Notes: generated by a model not told the origin, from the sequence alone. A stretch of 64,000 bases of DNA from M3007 sp965249785 (GCA_965249785.1 CBDFMU010000012.1:595792-659791), one strand, 5' to 3'. Shown: positions 34,920 through 44,834, numbered from the stretch's first letter. Translations and numbers: made by a program.

Positions 34920-35927
34920 ATGAGCGCAATTCCAATTGACCAACAACTCGACCGTTTTGGCTATCTCGACCTCGAAGTAGACCCGACGCTCGACTTGGTG
35001 GCCGAAATAATCCGCCTGAAAAAGGAGAAAAACGCCGTGATTCTGGCGCACTATTACCAGGAATCGGAAATTCAGGACATCGCCGATTATATCGGTGATT
35101 CGTTGGGCCTGTCGCAGGAGGCGGCCAAGACGAATGCGGATATGATCGTTTTTGCCGGGGTGCATTTTATGGCCGAAACTGCTAAAATGCTTTCGCCAAC
35201 CAAGAAAGTGTTGCTTCCTGACTTGAAAGCGGGCTGTTCATTGGCAGATTCCTGTCCGCCTGCGGTGTTTCGGAAATTCAAGGAAAAATATCCTGATCAC
35301 GTCGTAGTCAGTTATATTAATTGCTCGGCGGAACTGAAAACGCTGACCGATATTTGCTGCACCAGCACCAATGCCGTGCAGATCATCGAGAGTATTCCGA
35401 AGGATAAACCGATCATTTTTGCGCCGGACAAAAACCTCGGAGCTTACCTCATCAAGAAGACGGGCCGCGATATGATCCTCTGGAACGGGGCCTGTATGGT
35501 CCACGAAATATTCAGTCAGGAACGCATCGCGAAATTGCGCAATCGTTATCCCGACGCCAAGTTCATTGCCCACCCGGAATGTGAAGCCCGTTTGCTGGAT
35601 ATGGCCGATTATATTGGCAGTACCACTGGCCTGCTGAAATACACAATGAATAATCCGGCGACTGAATTTATCGTGGCGACTGAATCGGGGATTTTACACC
35701 AAATGCAAAAGGCCAGTCCGAACAAAACTTTCATTCCTGCGCCGCCTAATAACCATTGTGCCTGTAATGATTGTCCGCACATGAAGCGCAATACGCTGGA
35801 AAAACTCTACCTGTGTATGCAGTACGAATTGCCGGAAATTGTGCTGCCCGATTGGGTAATCGCACAAGGCCGGGCTTCCATTGACCGGATGCTGGAAGTA
35901 TCAGCGCAAGCGGGTTTGGTAAGTTAA
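34920..35927 (+). CDS. nadA: Quinolinate synthase A
   Basis: 335 residues from ATG 34920. The frame is open for 37 more codons, but these fall in the hairpin leader and the family N-terminus fits here. NadA is a [4Fe-4S] enzyme joining iminoaspartate and dihydroxyacetone phosphate to quinolinate in NAD synthesis. AHYYQESEIQDIADYIGDSL, DLKAGCSLADSC, CTSTNA and CACNDCPHMKRNT hold the conserved ligands and the cluster cysteines. nadB and nadC are not in the window. The CGAAACT hairpins in its leader may regulate it. Confidence 0.95.
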   Translation: MSAIPIDQQLDRFGYLDLEVDPTLDLVAEIIRLKKEKNAVILAHYYQESEIQDIADYIGDSLGLSQEAAKTNADMIVFAGVHFMAETAKMLSPTKKVLLPDLKAGCSLADSCPPAVFRKFKEKYPDHVVVSYINCSAELKTLTDICCTSTNAVQIIESIPKDKPIIFAPDKNLGAYLIKKTGRDMILWNGACMVHEIFSQERIAKLRNRYPDAKFIAHPECEARLLDMADYIGSTTGLLKYTMNNPATEFIVATESGILHQMQKASPNKTFIPAPPNNHCACNDCPHMKRNTLEKLYLCMQYELPEIVLPDWVIAQGRASIDRMLEVSAQAGLVS

Positions 35928-36126
35928 AGGTCATAAATAGTTGAGCAATTGGTCTTTAAAAGGACAAATAGTTCATCTTTTGCATAGTTAAGATTTCTCT
36001 AAACACAATTCAATAACCGGGATTGGCGTACTTTTATCCGCTTAATTGCTATTTTGTGGATGCGATCAAATCCTCAAATATTCATATCCTCACTTTTTCA
36101 ACTATTTACAACCCACCGTTCGATTC

Positions 36127-36531
36127 ATGAAAAATGCGATTTTAATGCTCGCTTTCTTTTTGGCTGCCGGTATCGCTACTGCGAATGCCCAATGCCACGC
36201 TACTGCCGGAGCCGGTAAATCCTGCTGCGCTTCCAAAGCCGCCAGTGCTGCCGCCAAGGACCCTACCATCGAAAAACGTCAGGCCGAAAACGGCACCATG
36301 AGCTATGTGCGCAAAGAAGATGACCAAAAAGGTAATGTGCGTTTCGTAAGTGTCGCTTATGACGAAGGCCAAAATGCTTTTGTCAACGTCGCTCCACCAG
36401 CCACGGTGAGTGAAACCGAAAAAGCAGGCCTGGTTAAAAAAGAAGCTGCCTGCACTGCTGGCGCGAAAAAATCTTGCTGTGCAGCCGGTGCCAAATCCGG
36501 TAAATCTTGTTCTGCGGCCAAGGTGGAATAA
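36127..36531 (+). CDS. Secreted cysteine-rich small protein, possible metal binder
   Basis: 134 residues from ATG 36127, with signal peptide MKNAILMLAFFLAAGIATANA. The mature protein has cysteine clusters at both ends: GKSCCASKAASAAAK near the start, and AACTAGAKKSCCAAGAKSG followed by KSCSAAK at the end. They look like a duplicated module around a central 60-residue part (KRQAENGTMSYVRKEDD onwards). The pattern suggests metal binding or disulfides. It has its own terminator (36578-36614) and is 252 bases ahead of a TonB receptor. I do not recognise the family. Confidence 0.7.
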   Translation: MKNAILMLAFFLAAGIATANAQCHATAGAGKSCCASKAASAAAKDPTIEKRQAENGTMSYVRKEDDQKGNVRFVSVAYDEGQNAFVNVAPPATVSETEKAGLVKKEAACTAGAKKSCCAAGAKSGKSCSAAKVE

Positions 36532-36577
36532 AAATAATTACCATCCTACATGGAGCAATTTCGCTTCATTTGGCTCT

Positions 36578-36614
36578 ACCGCCATTTCCGTTCTTCGGAA
36601 ATGGCGGTTTTTTA
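36578..36614 (+). terminator. Terminator after the cysteine-rich protein gene
   Basis: ACCGCCATTTCCG (36578-36590) pairs with CGGAAATGGCGGT (36596-36608), loop TTCTT, then TTTTTT. Confidence 0.9.
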
Positions 36615-36782
36615 TTACTGTAATGTTTCCATCTTTTGGCCAGTACAAGTTTTCCGCATCGGATATTTACCACGCAACTAAAAATTCCCAATTATCTGTG
36701 CTGGCTTGTTTTAGATAAAAGTTTGATCGCCAATCTTTTAAGACATTGATAGCCAATAACTAACAACCAATAACTACTTGCA

Positions 36783-39146
36783 ATGGTGAGGTACTTATTG
36801 CTGCTGCTTTCTTTTTTCGAAGTTACCATGCTGTTAGCACAGCGTGATTCCACCTTATTGCTTGCGCCCGAACGGCTGCAAGAGCGAGATATCGTGACCC
36901 GCAACCTGGATTTGCACCGCACGATGGCTATCACCGCCACCCGCAGCCTGGAAGATGTAGAGCAGTCGCCGTGGTCGGTTTGGGTGATTACGGCCGACGA
37001 CATCCTACGCTATGGTTTTGTCACGCTCGGTGATGTACTGAAGGCGGCACCTGGTCTTCGGGTGTCATCATCGGGCAATGCACTGGAAGGAGAAACCTTT
37101 TTGATGCGCGGACTGTCTGGCAATCAATACGTTAAAATACTTATCAACGATGTGCCAGTGAAGCCTTCTGCGGCATCCGGTATTTCTATCGGAGCACAAT
37201 TACCCATTCGGCAGGCCCAACGTATTGAAGTATTTTATGGGCCAGCGTCCACGATTTATGGCAATGAAGCCTGCGTAGGGGTGATCAATATCATTTTAAA
37301 AGAATCGGAGCGTCCAATATTTACCCAGGCCGACATTTCTTTTGGTAGTGATGGCTATAACAGCCTAGACGTGATGTGTGGCGGGAAATTGGGGAAAGAC
37401 AAAAAGATTTTTCGGTTCAGTGCCTATGGCAGCAGTACGGTGCGGGAGCGAGCGGATGTATATTATGATCAAAATTTGTTTAATCTTAATAACTATGTGC
37501 CTGCCGGTTTGGATGCTGCCGTCTATCACCAAAACCCGAATTTCATCCCCGATGATGACAATAATAACCAGCCGAAAACCGTAGCGGCAGTGCATGAAAG
37601 TCGCCTTTTTGGCATTAACTTGACCTTTCGGGGACTACATTTCACCTACCACCGGATGAGCCGGGCGGATTATAGTCCGTTGGGATTGAATCCATTGGCG
37701 GTATCGTGGAGTAATTCTTCCGACCAGCTGCTCGAGCGCAGCGAGACTTTCGCGTTGGGATTTCAACGCACCCGTCGCCATTGGATCGCTAATACCAATA
37801 TTTCATTTCTGAATTATCGCATTGGTAATAATTCTACTACGACCTATATTTTTGACCGTTTGAGTGCCGCTAAATTTCAATTTGACCAGCAACAATTTCC
37901 TTCTATTACAGATTCGGTGCTTTTGCAAAAGACATTCGCCAAACTGGCTCAGGGAAGTCGGCATACGGTGGCTAATGGCTTCGATGCGCGGCTCGAATCA
38001 CGGCTAAATGCGACTTTAGGCTCAAAATTTCACTTGGATGCCGGGTTGCAAGTTAATTTCAGTGCAGGTGTTCCGGCCAGTAGTTATTTGGTTAATCCGG
38101 CAGATATCAACGCTTTTGGCGAAGTCAAATCGGTGGGCGAGAAGCCTTTCAATCCTTATTCCGATGCCGACCTGGATGCCACTGTTTTTGGCCAACTGGA
38201 ATGGCGAACGCGCAAATGGTCGGTGTCGGCAGGATCGTCCACTAACTTTTCTACCAATTACGAACAATTTTTACTGGCCACGCCACGCGCCGCCGTTTTT
38301 TATAAGATAGATAGTGTTTGGTCGGCCTTTGGCAATTATGCCACTGGCTATCGTCGGCCTTCGTTTTACGAGATTGCTCAATCTTATTTGTTGTATGTAA
38401 GTAATTCTGCTACTGCCGAGAGCGATATAAAACCCGGTGAAACGCCCCCAAAAACGGCGGAGACTATTCGCTCTTTTGAATTGGGGGTGCGTTACCATAA
38501 AAAAGGCAATCGGGCCAATTTGACATTTTTTCAGGAGCAGGGTTATAACCTGATTCGCCCCGGTTTTTTGCAGAAAGAAACGCCGACGGGGCCCGACGAC
38601 CGCTGGAGTTATGGCTTTCGCAATACGCCGGGTCTGGCACTTTCCATGTGGGGCTTGCAGGGTTTATTTGTTTCCGAAAATTATAGTTATCAGAAAGCCG
38701 GGCGATTGTATGGCTACCGCTTGAGTGGTCGCACGGAGGTTTTTGTGCAGTATGCCCGTGGCCGCGAATGGTATGGCGAGCAGCGTACGCCCACCAGCGA
38801 TGTATTCAATGCGCCGCGCTGGCAAACGCAGGTGCGGTTTGTGCTTACTGCCCACAAACTGGAATTAATGTTGTCTTCCAATCGCCAGACCTCCACGTTG
38901 AGCAAATCGGTTATGTACCGAGACCAAGTGCAGCGCACTACCCAGGAACGCTACCCCACTTTTCGGACCTGGGATATGCGCGCCCAAGTGTATCTCTCCA
39001 ACCACTTTCTGGTCTATGTACAAATGCAAAATATGTTCAATCAGCACTATGCCGGGCTGGATGCTACGGGGACACCCGACGATTTGCTGTATAATCCGCA
39101 GCCGGGTCGGTTGGTGCGTTTTGGACTGAATTACAATATGAATTGA
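36783..39146 (+). CDS. TonB-dependent outer-membrane receptor
   Basis: 787 residues with signal peptide (about 1-19) and an N-terminal plug domain (about 50-180) that includes ITADDILRYGF, APGLRVSS, FLMRGLSGNQYVKILINDVP and STIYGNEACVGVINI. The rest forms the 22-strand barrel. It lacks the SusC-type CarboxypepD_reg and FecR-sensing N-terminal domains, so it is of the siderophore/metal type rather than a polysaccharide transporter. The substrate is unknown. The leader 36745-36778 repeats CCAATAACTA twice, ending 4 bases before the ATG. Its possible link to the cysteine-rich protein upstream is only positional. Confidence 0.92.
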   Translation: MVRYLLLLLSFFEVTMLLAQRDSTLLLAPERLQERDIVTRNLDLHRTMAITATRSLEDVEQSPWSVWVITADDILRYGFVTLGDVLKAAPGLRVSSSGNALEGETFLMRGLSGNQYVKILINDVPVKPSAASGISIGAQLPIRQAQRIEVFYGPASTIYGNEACVGVINIILKESERPIFTQADISFGSDGYNSLDVMCGGKLGKDKKIFRFSAYGSSTVRERADVYYDQNLFNLNNYVPAGLDAAVYHQNPNFIPDDDNNNQPKTVAAVHESRLFGINLTFRGLHFTYHRMSRADYSPLGLNPLAVSWSNSSDQLLERSETFALGFQRTRRHWIANTNISFLNYRIGNNSTTTYIFDRLSAAKFQFDQQQFPSITDSVLLQKTFAKLAQGSRHTVANGFDARLESRLNATLGSKFHLDAGLQVNFSAGVPASSYLVNPADINAFGEVKSVGEKPFNPYSDADLDATVFGQLEWRTRKWSVSAGSSTNFSTNYEQFLLATPRAAVFYKIDSVWSAFGNYATGYRRPSFYEIAQSYLLYVSNSATAESDIKPGETPPKTAETIRSFELGVRYHKKGNRANLTFFQEQGYNLIRPGFLQKETPTGPDDRWSYGFRNTPGLALSMWGLQGLFVSENYSYQKAGRLYGYRLSGRTEVFVQYARGREWYGEQRTPTSDVFNAPRWQTQVRFVLTAHKLELMLSSNRQTSTLSKSVMYRDQVQRTTQERYPTFRTWDMRAQVYLSNHFLVYVQMQNMFNQHYAGLDATGTPDDLLYNPQPGRLVRFGLNYNMN

Positions 39147-39148
39147 GT

Positions 39149-39958
39149 TCACTTATCACAAGGCCACACGTAATCCGACAAGGGATAATTTTTTCCCTGA
39201 AATGAAAAATGCCACCATTCCGTGCGAATGCCTTTGAAACCAACGGCTGCCAGTGTTTCGCGGAGCAGACGGCGGTTTTCCAGCACTTTGGCCGGTAAGT
39301 TAGTGTGGTCGGTATGGGCCGCGACCCCAAAAAAATCGTAGGGCGTACCCATATCAAGTTCCTTTCCATTCGCATCCACGATAGTGAGGTCTACAGCGGC
39401 TCCGCGTGAGTGCATGGAGCCTTTGGCGGGCGGTGTCACGTAGTCAGCATTAGGCACTTTATCCCACAAGCGTTGCTGGTAAGGCCGGGGACGGTAGCAG
39501 TCGAACATTTTTAATCCTAAGCCCTTCTTTTGCAACATCTTATGCGCCTTTACAAGCGCCTCTGCCGCTTCTGGCCGTAGCAGGCAACGTGGGCAATCGT
39601 ATATTTTTGCTTTCGTAAAATTGTTGGTCGTGGCATAGCGAATATCGAGTCGGATGCTGGCATCTAGCGCAACTACTTCCGTAAAACCGTTCTGCGCTGG
39701 TGTGACGGGTTTAGTATTCGGAAATGGTTTGGTCTGACTGGGTGTCCCGGAATTTGCCGGGGCCGATTTCATTTCGTGGACGGTGCTTTTTTGCTGATTT
39801 TCAGACAGTGCCAGGGTATCTGCCACTGGCACAGAATCCCGCGCTGGGTTTGATATGACTACCGTAGAAGGCGGGATAGAAGGAGTGGGCGCAGCGTTTT
39901 GGCAATCCAACGACAGCAAAGTACTTACTAATAATACGAGGGAAAGCAGCAGTTTCAT
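39149..39958 (-). CDS. D-alanyl-D-alanine dipeptidase (M15D, VanX/DdpX-like)
   Basis: 269 residues. A signal sequence with Cys at residue 19 (LVSTLLSLDCQ) suggests a lipoprotein, though Asp before the Cys is unusual. A Thr/Pro/Ser-rich stretch follows to about residue 90, then the M15D domain: IRLDIRYATTNNF, YDCYRP-like MFDCYRPRPYQ, SMHSRGAAVDLT (zinc His and Asp) and TEWWHF (catalytic Glu and third ligand). It hydrolyses D-Ala-D-Ala. Without van genes here, a role in peptidoglycan recycling or turnover is likelier than resistance. Its stop is 3 bases from the stop of the convergent TonB gene. Confidence 0.9.
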   Translation of the reverse strand: MKLLLSLVLLVSTLLSLDCQNAAPTPSIPPSTVVISNPARDSVPVADTLALSENQQKSTVHEMKSAPANSGTPSQTKPFPNTKPVTPAQNGFTEVVALDASIRLDIRYATTNNFTKAKIYDCPRCLLRPEAAEALVKAHKMLQKKGLGLKMFDCYRPRPYQQRLWDKVPNADYVTPPAKGSMHSRGAAVDLTIVDANGKELDMGTPYDFFGVAAHTDHTNLPAKVLENRRLLRETLAAVGFKGIRTEWWHFSFQGKNYPLSDYVWPCDK

Positions 39959-40062
39959 TTTTTCTAAAATTGAGCCAAAAGATAATTATCAAGGGAAACG
40001 AAAAAAAATAAGCTGGCTATTCAAGCGGTACCAATAATTACACCCAACCATAAATCGCCCAT

Positions 40063-40611
40063 TCAAGATAAACCTAACTCAGGATTGGCACCCTTTACGT
40101 TTTTAAAATAATCCCAGATATAGGCCAGATCGGCAGTTTCGTCACTGGTGGGCCAGAATAATTGAGGGTCAAAAAAGACCTCTTTGTGCTCAAAATCAAA
40201 TTTGCAAAGACAGATTGGTACGCCCGCCAAACGAGCAATATGATAAAAACCCGTCTTTAATTTTTCCACTTTTTTCCGGGTACCTTCCGGGGCAATAACT
40301 ATATGCAGGCGTGGCTCTCGCTGGTATGCCTCGACGGTGGAAGCGACGAAATTGTGATTTTTGGAACGCTCTACCGGAATACCACCCCACCAGCGAAACA
40401 GGAAACCGAAGGGCGGTTTGAACAGCGTATGTTTACCCAGGTAGTTTGCGTGGAGCCTGCCCGCACTGTTCACCAACACACCCAGTGGAAAATCCCAGGT
40501 GGAAGTATGCGGACCTACGGCCACCACAACTTTCGCCAGTTCTTGCGGATAGTGGCCAGTTATTTTCCAGCCCAACATCCAAAGGATAAATGCACTGATT
40601 CGGCTGAACAT
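40063..40611 (-). CDS. Lysophospholipid acyltransferase family protein (PlsC-like)
   Basis: 182 residues, shorter than full PlsC (about 240). GPHTSTWDF (about 45) corresponds to the HxxxxD catalytic motif, GIPVERSKN to the substrate motif II, and IAPEGTRKK to motif III (EGTR). The N-terminal hydrophobic helix anchors it in the membrane. It probably transfers an acyl group to a lysophospholipid or related lipid. The exact acceptor is unknown. It lies between the dipeptidase and the rRNA methyltransferase, both on the same strand, with gaps of about 100 and 80 bases. Confidence 0.85.
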   Translation of the reverse strand: MFSRISAFILWMLGWKITGHYPQELAKVVVAVGPHTSTWDFPLGVLVNSAGRLHANYLGKHTLFKPPFGFLFRWWGGIPVERSKNHNFVASTVEAYQREPRLHIVIAPEGTRKKVEKLKTGFYHIARLAGVPICLCKFDFEHKEVFFDPQLFWPTSDETADLAYIWDYFKNVKGANPELGLS

Positions 40612-40692
40612 GGTATAACTAAGTTGAGTGGCTTTGCCTGTTGAGCACTATGTTATTGAAAATGTTGAGTTTACAACTTCCGCATTCTGTCT

Positions 40693-42093
40693 TCAACGCA
40701 ATTCCAATAAGGCCACGCTCTCAATATGGTGCGTATGTGGAAACATATCAACGGGCTGTACTTTCAAGGTGTCGTATTTTTCAGACAATAATTGCAAATC
40801 ACGGGCTTGCGTCGCTGGATTACAACTCACGTAAACAATACGTGGCGCAGCCAAGTCAAGTAAAAATTGAACGGCCACCGGGTGCATGCCCGCGCGAGGT
40901 GGGTCTGTAATGACTACATCGGGTTTGCCATGTTTTTCTGCAAATGCAGGCGACAGCACACTTTTTACATCGCCCGCGTAAAAAGTAGCATTAGTAATAT
41001 CGTTCAGGCGCATATTTTCCTCTGCATCGGCGATGGCTTCCGGTATTTCTTCAATACCCACCACGTGGCGACAGAATCGGGCGAGATATAGCGCAATACT
41101 ACCTGTGCCAGTGTACAAATCGTACACGTTTTCCTGCCCAGTGAGTCCGGCAAAACGCGCCGTCACATCATACAGATTTTTACCCTGAATGGAGTTGGTT
41201 TGAAAAAAGGATTTGGGACCAATTTTGAATTGCAAATCGCCCAGCCGCTCCACCACGTAGCCTTTACCGTGGTAAGTGATCATATATTGATCGAACAGCG
41301 AGTCGTTCATCTTGGTATTCACGCAATAGACCAGGGTGGTCATGGCGGGGAATTTTTCCAAAATAGCATCTAAATAACGACGAATCGCCTCGTCGTCTTC
41401 GCGGGCAAAACTGACCAGCAGCATCAGTTCTCCGGTCGTAGTCAGGCGCACCATCAAATTACGTAAAAAACCCGTGTGGCGGCGCATATCATAGAAAGCC
41501 AAATCCTGCTCCAAGGCAATAGAGCGGCAAGCATTTCGCAGATCATTAGACGGATCGGCTTGCAACCAACACTTTTGAATATCAATGATTTTGTCAAAAA
41601 AACCGGCCCGATGGAAGCCGAGCGCGTGTTCCACATCCAGATCGTCATCGCCCATTTCTTCGGTGAGTCGCCAGCGGCGATTGGCGAAGCCAAATTCCAG
41701 TTTGTTGCGGTACCAGGTCGTTTGTGGTGCGCCGAGGATGGGCAGGAATTCACCTACCTCCACCTTGCCGATGCGGTGCAGGGCATCCTCTACCACCTGC
41801 TGTTTGTGGCGAAGTTGGGCGGCATAATCCAGGTTTTGCCATTTACAGCCACCGCAGACCGGAAAATGCTGGCAGAAATAATCCACCCGATCAGGCGAAG
41901 GCGCGACGAGTTTTTCTACGTTGCCTTCAGCAAAACCCGACTTCTTTTTTTGCACAAACACGTCTACTACGTCACCCGGCACGGCTCCTTCCACAAACAC
42001 AGTAAGTCCTTCCGATGTTCGGCCCACGCCCTTGCCGCGATCAGCGATGCCGTGGATCGGAACATTAAATAGGGTAAGCGGTTTTTTTAACAT
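40693..42093 (-). CDS. 23S rRNA (uracil-5-)-methyltransferase, RlmD/RumA family
   Basis: 466 residues from ATG 42093. A TRAM domain (about 8-60) is followed by the iron-sulfur cysteine cluster CQHFPVCGGCKWQNL. The SAM-dependent methyltransferase domain has DLYTGTGSIALYL, the catalytic VITDPPRAG and the nucleophile Cys in VYVSCNPATQARDL. It makes m5U in 23S rRNA or tRNA. The exact site is not certain, because RlmC, RlmD and TrmA share this plan. An exact promoter element is at 42111-42118. Confidence 0.93.
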   Translation of the reverse strand: MLKKPLTLFNVPIHGIADRGKGVGRTSEGLTVFVEGAVPGDVVDVFVQKKKSGFAEGNVEKLVAPSPDRVDYFCQHFPVCGGCKWQNLDYAAQLRHKQQVVEDALHRIGKVEVGEFLPILGAPQTTWYRNKLEFGFANRRWRLTEEMGDDDLDVEHALGFHRAGFFDKIIDIQKCWLQADPSNDLRNACRSIALEQDLAFYDMRRHTGFLRNLMVRLTTTGELMLLVSFAREDDEAIRRYLDAILEKFPAMTTLVYCVNTKMNDSLFDQYMITYHGKGYVVERLGDLQFKIGPKSFFQTNSIQGKNLYDVTARFAGLTGQENVYDLYTGTGSIALYLARFCRHVVGIEEIPEAIADAEENMRLNDITNATFYAGDVKSVLSPAFAEKHGKPDVVITDPPRAGMHPVAVQFLLDLAAPRIVYVSCNPATQARDLQLLSEKYDTLKVQPVDMFPHTHHIESVALLELR

Positions 42094-42110
42094 TTTTTGA
42101 AAACGAGGCG

Positions 42111-42118
42111 CAAAAATA
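42111..42118 (-). promoter_or_regulatory. Promoter -7 element for the m5U methyltransferase gene
   Basis: Minus-strand TATTTTTG, exact match 18 bases before the ATG, so the mRNA leader would be very short. Confidence 0.5.
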
Positions 42119-42154
42119 GGCAAAAGCGCATACTACTGGATAATCTCCAACAAG

Positions 42155-42188
42155 AAGGTGCGCCAGGTTTTAAAACCTGGCGCACCTT
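42155..42188. repeat. Perfect 34-bp palindrome with AGGTTTTAAAACCT core
   Basis: AAGGTGCGCCAGGTTTT is followed by its exact complement. It lies between the metalloprotease 3' end (42216) and the methyltransferase promoter. The core is shared with 48778-48810 and 56346-56377. It may also act as a terminator for the minus-strand gene, although no T-run follows. Confidence 0.8.
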
Positions 42189-42215
42189 GGATACTAAAAG
42201 CAAAAATCAATAACT

Positions 42216-44723
42216 TTAACGCCGTTCCACCACAAGTTTTCCTGTCGAAGTACCGCTTTCGCCGTGACAGGTGTAATAATAGACTCCATTGGGCAACGAA
42301 GCCACCGAAAGGTGTAGGGTGCTAAAACCTTTATCAAGTGGTTGGGCAGATAACAAATCGAAACGCTGGCCCAATTGGTTCAGCAATTCAAATGATACGG
42401 CACCATCATTTTTCTGAAAAAGCACTAGGTTCAAATCATTCTGCACGGGATTGGGGAATACTTTTACTGAGAAATTGTCCCGTACTTGTACGCTCTGCTG
42501 CGGAGAATAGGTCGTTTTGCCATCGAGATCCAGCTGTTTCAAGCGAAAATACCAGGTGCCTTCCGTAAGATTGGGTACCTGAAATTGGTAGCTGTTTTTG
42601 GTCGTAGTTGTTCCTTTTCCGGCTACAAAACCGGCACTTTGAAAATCATTGTCGCCTTCGCGTTTCATTTCGATGTCGAAGCCCCGATTGTTTGTTTCGG
42701 ACGCAGTGGCCCAAGTAAGCAAAGCGGTGTTTTCACCCGCCAGTCGCACCTGAAAGCTGGTAAGTTCTACTGGCAGGACGGCAGCTATCGCAAAATTATT
42801 GTTGGACATATCGAAAAAGATATTGCCGACACTTTCTATTTTGACCCGACAACTGGTTTGTCCGAGTACACCAAGCGGAACGCTAATGATTTCTGATCCA
42901 TCGTTAGGAGTGTTGGCTGCTAAAGTGGTGCCAAAACTGTTCCCGCCATCCGTGGACAGTAGAATGTTGACGTTGGCACAACTGACTGGCGCGGCTGTAG
43001 TGTTAGCCACGTCCCAAGTGATGGTTTGAGCAGCGTTTGTCCAAGTGATGCCAGCATTATTGGGGGCAGTGACCAGAAATGGCCCGGCACTCCCATTGAC
43101 AGTAACCGTCATATTACTCATTTCGGTACAGCCATACGCAGCGGCGTTGTCACGAACATTTACCCGAAAACTAAGGGTGCGACCAACGGAGGGTAGCACC
43201 TCCCAAGTGGGCGTAGTATTGCTGATCACTGCGTCTATCGCGGGAAAAGTACGCGATGGGGAAGAAGTGGCGGTAAAACTGCGAAAATTGGGTCCACCAG
43301 TAGCGGTTGAAACTGGGGGCTGGGTGGAGCTGGTATTATTCATTTGCTCCCAATCGTAGGTCAACGAGTTACCATTGGGGTCGGTACCGCTAGCGGTTAA
43401 AATAAAAGGAGTAGACTTTGGGATAGTGTAGCTCGCGCCAGCATTGGCAGTCGGCGGGTTATTACTGGTATTGATGACCGTACCACAGGAAGCACCGGTT
43501 CCGATGATAAAACTGCCCATTTCCGCCAAACTGCCGCCGTGGAAATAAGCATCGCTATGGGCTTGCACATCTTGTCCGGTACAAATACCTGCGTAGGCCA
43601 TGATGGTAGAGCCGCTGCCCGTCTCAAAGGCGGTTCCTATGTTTCTATTTCCACCGCCGCAGGAGCCAGCAGTACCATTAAAAGTGTGATTCCCCGCAAA
43701 CTGGTGGCCCATTTCGTGGGCTACATAGTCTATATCAAAAGCGTCCCCAGTTGGTGCACTGGTCCCCGTCTCCGCACCAGCCTTTTGGCCAGCTACGCAC
43801 ACACAACCCAGGCAGGCCAATCCGCCACCGGCGGTACTGAATACGTGACCGATGTCATAATTGGCAGAGCCGATCACAGCATCACAATTAGTTTGATTTT
43901 GGTTGGTCAGTGAACTACTATTGCTATTGGAGTAAGGATCGGTGGCGGAATTGGTATAAACGAGCAAGTTGTCATTGGCCACCAGTAGCATGGTTACGGC
44001 TAACTCTTTTTCGTACACTCCATTCACGCGGTTCATGGAAGTGTTCATAGCGGCTAAGGCGAGAGCCACAGTACCGCCCTGAAAAGTGGCATATTCACCA
44101 GTACAAGCCAAGGCCAGGCGATACCTTCTCAATTGGCAACTCCCTTGATCCGGCGTTTGCAAAGGGTCGAGCTCCTTTGGTGTGCCTGGTGCTGTTTCGC
44201 AGACAAACTCTTTTCCGGCAGGCCGAGGATAGTCTTTTTTGTAATACACCACGTAGTTCTGTCGATCACCTTGGCTATACGGATCCACGAAATAGGTACC
44301 GTGTTCGGTAGACAGCACCATGGCGTGAAAGCCGTGCGGAGTCAGATCGCACTTAAGAAAAGCGGTTGGATCATCTATACCATAGCCCGTGTAGCAGCGG
44401 ATGTCAGGATATTGTGCTTGTAATTCGGGAGCCATTACGGGGGATTCAGCGAGTTGGAAGCGGCTCATACGTCCTTCCGGGGTAGGCAAAGTGAGAATAG
44501 GCAAAGCTGAATTGAGATTGGCCGCTGCGGTGAAACGTTCCGGCACATTCGTCAGGAACGTTTGCAGGGTATTCACGTTCAGCCACATCGTTTGATATTT
44601 CGACGGAATAATACGTCGTTCACCGACTGTCGAAATGCTCGATTCGGGAATGGTTTCCCAGAGAGATTGTGCAAAAGAAGAACTGGCGGACACCAGTAGA
44701 CAAAAAAGGAGAAATTTTCTCAT
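42216..44723 (-). CDS. Secreted reprolysin-like zinc metalloprotease with T9SS sorting domain
   Basis: 835 residues with a signal peptide (about 1-18). The catalytic domain includes VAHEMGHQFAGNHTF (about 330-345), the extended HExxHxxGxxH zinc motif of metzincins, followed by a Cys-rich stretch. Two Ig/fibronectin-like regions (about 430-640) lead to the C-terminal T9SS type A domain (about 740-835: KVFPNPVQNDLNLVLF, FELLNQLGQRF, LPNGVYYYTC). It is thus exported through the outer membrane by the type IX system and attached to the surface or released. It probably degrades extracellular protein. Exact promoter element at 44827-44834. Confidence 0.92.
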   Translation of the reverse strand: MRKFLLFCLLVSASSSFAQSLWETIPESSISTVGERRIIPSKYQTMWLNVNTLQTFLTNVPERFTAAANLNSALPILTLPTPEGRMSRFQLAESPVMAPELQAQYPDIRCYTGYGIDDPTAFLKCDLTPHGFHAMVLSTEHGTYFVDPYSQGDRQNYVVYYKKDYPRPAGKEFVCETAPGTPKELDPLQTPDQGSCQLRRYRLALACTGEYATFQGGTVALALAAMNTSMNRVNGVYEKELAVTMLLVANDNLLVYTNSATDPYSNSNSSSLTNQNQTNCDAVIGSANYDIGHVFSTAGGGLACLGCVCVAGQKAGAETGTSAPTGDAFDIDYVAHEMGHQFAGNHTFNGTAGSCGGGNRNIGTAFETGSGSTIMAYAGICTGQDVQAHSDAYFHGGSLAEMGSFIIGTGASCGTVINTSNNPPTANAGASYTIPKSTPFILTASGTDPNGNSLTYDWEQMNNTSSTQPPVSTATGGPNFRSFTATSSPSRTFPAIDAVISNTTPTWEVLPSVGRTLSFRVNVRDNAAAYGCTEMSNMTVTVNGSAGPFLVTAPNNAGITWTNAAQTITWDVANTTAAPVSCANVNILLSTDGGNSFGTTLAANTPNDGSEIISVPLGVLGQTSCRVKIESVGNIFFDMSNNNFAIAAVLPVELTSFQVRLAGENTALLTWATASETNNRGFDIEMKREGDNDFQSAGFVAGKGTTTTKNSYQFQVPNLTEGTWYFRLKQLDLDGKTTYSPQQSVQVRDNFSVKVFPNPVQNDLNLVLFQKNDGAVSFELLNQLGQRFDLLSAQPLDKGFSTLHLSVASLPNGVYYYTCHGESGTSTGKLVVERR

Positions 44724-44826
44724 GTGAGATCACTATGAAAGTTGAGAGATGGAAATCTTGAAAATGGGAGGGCAAAATTGATTAGTACGTAACTATAAAC
44801 GTCTTGAATGTCCTTTGAAAAAGTGG

Positions 44827-44834
44827 CAAAAGTA
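44827..44834 (-). promoter_or_regulatory. Metalloprotease promoter -7 element
   Basis: Minus-strand TACTTTTG, exact match, about 104 bases before the ATG. The rest of the 44724-45036 gap shows no gene, only AT-rich DNA. Confidence 0.5.

Noticed and set aside
39149..39958. Vancomycin resistance by VanX
   Set aside because: VanX-like dipeptidases without vanH/A/R/S are widespread cell-wall recycling enzymes. No other van gene is present.
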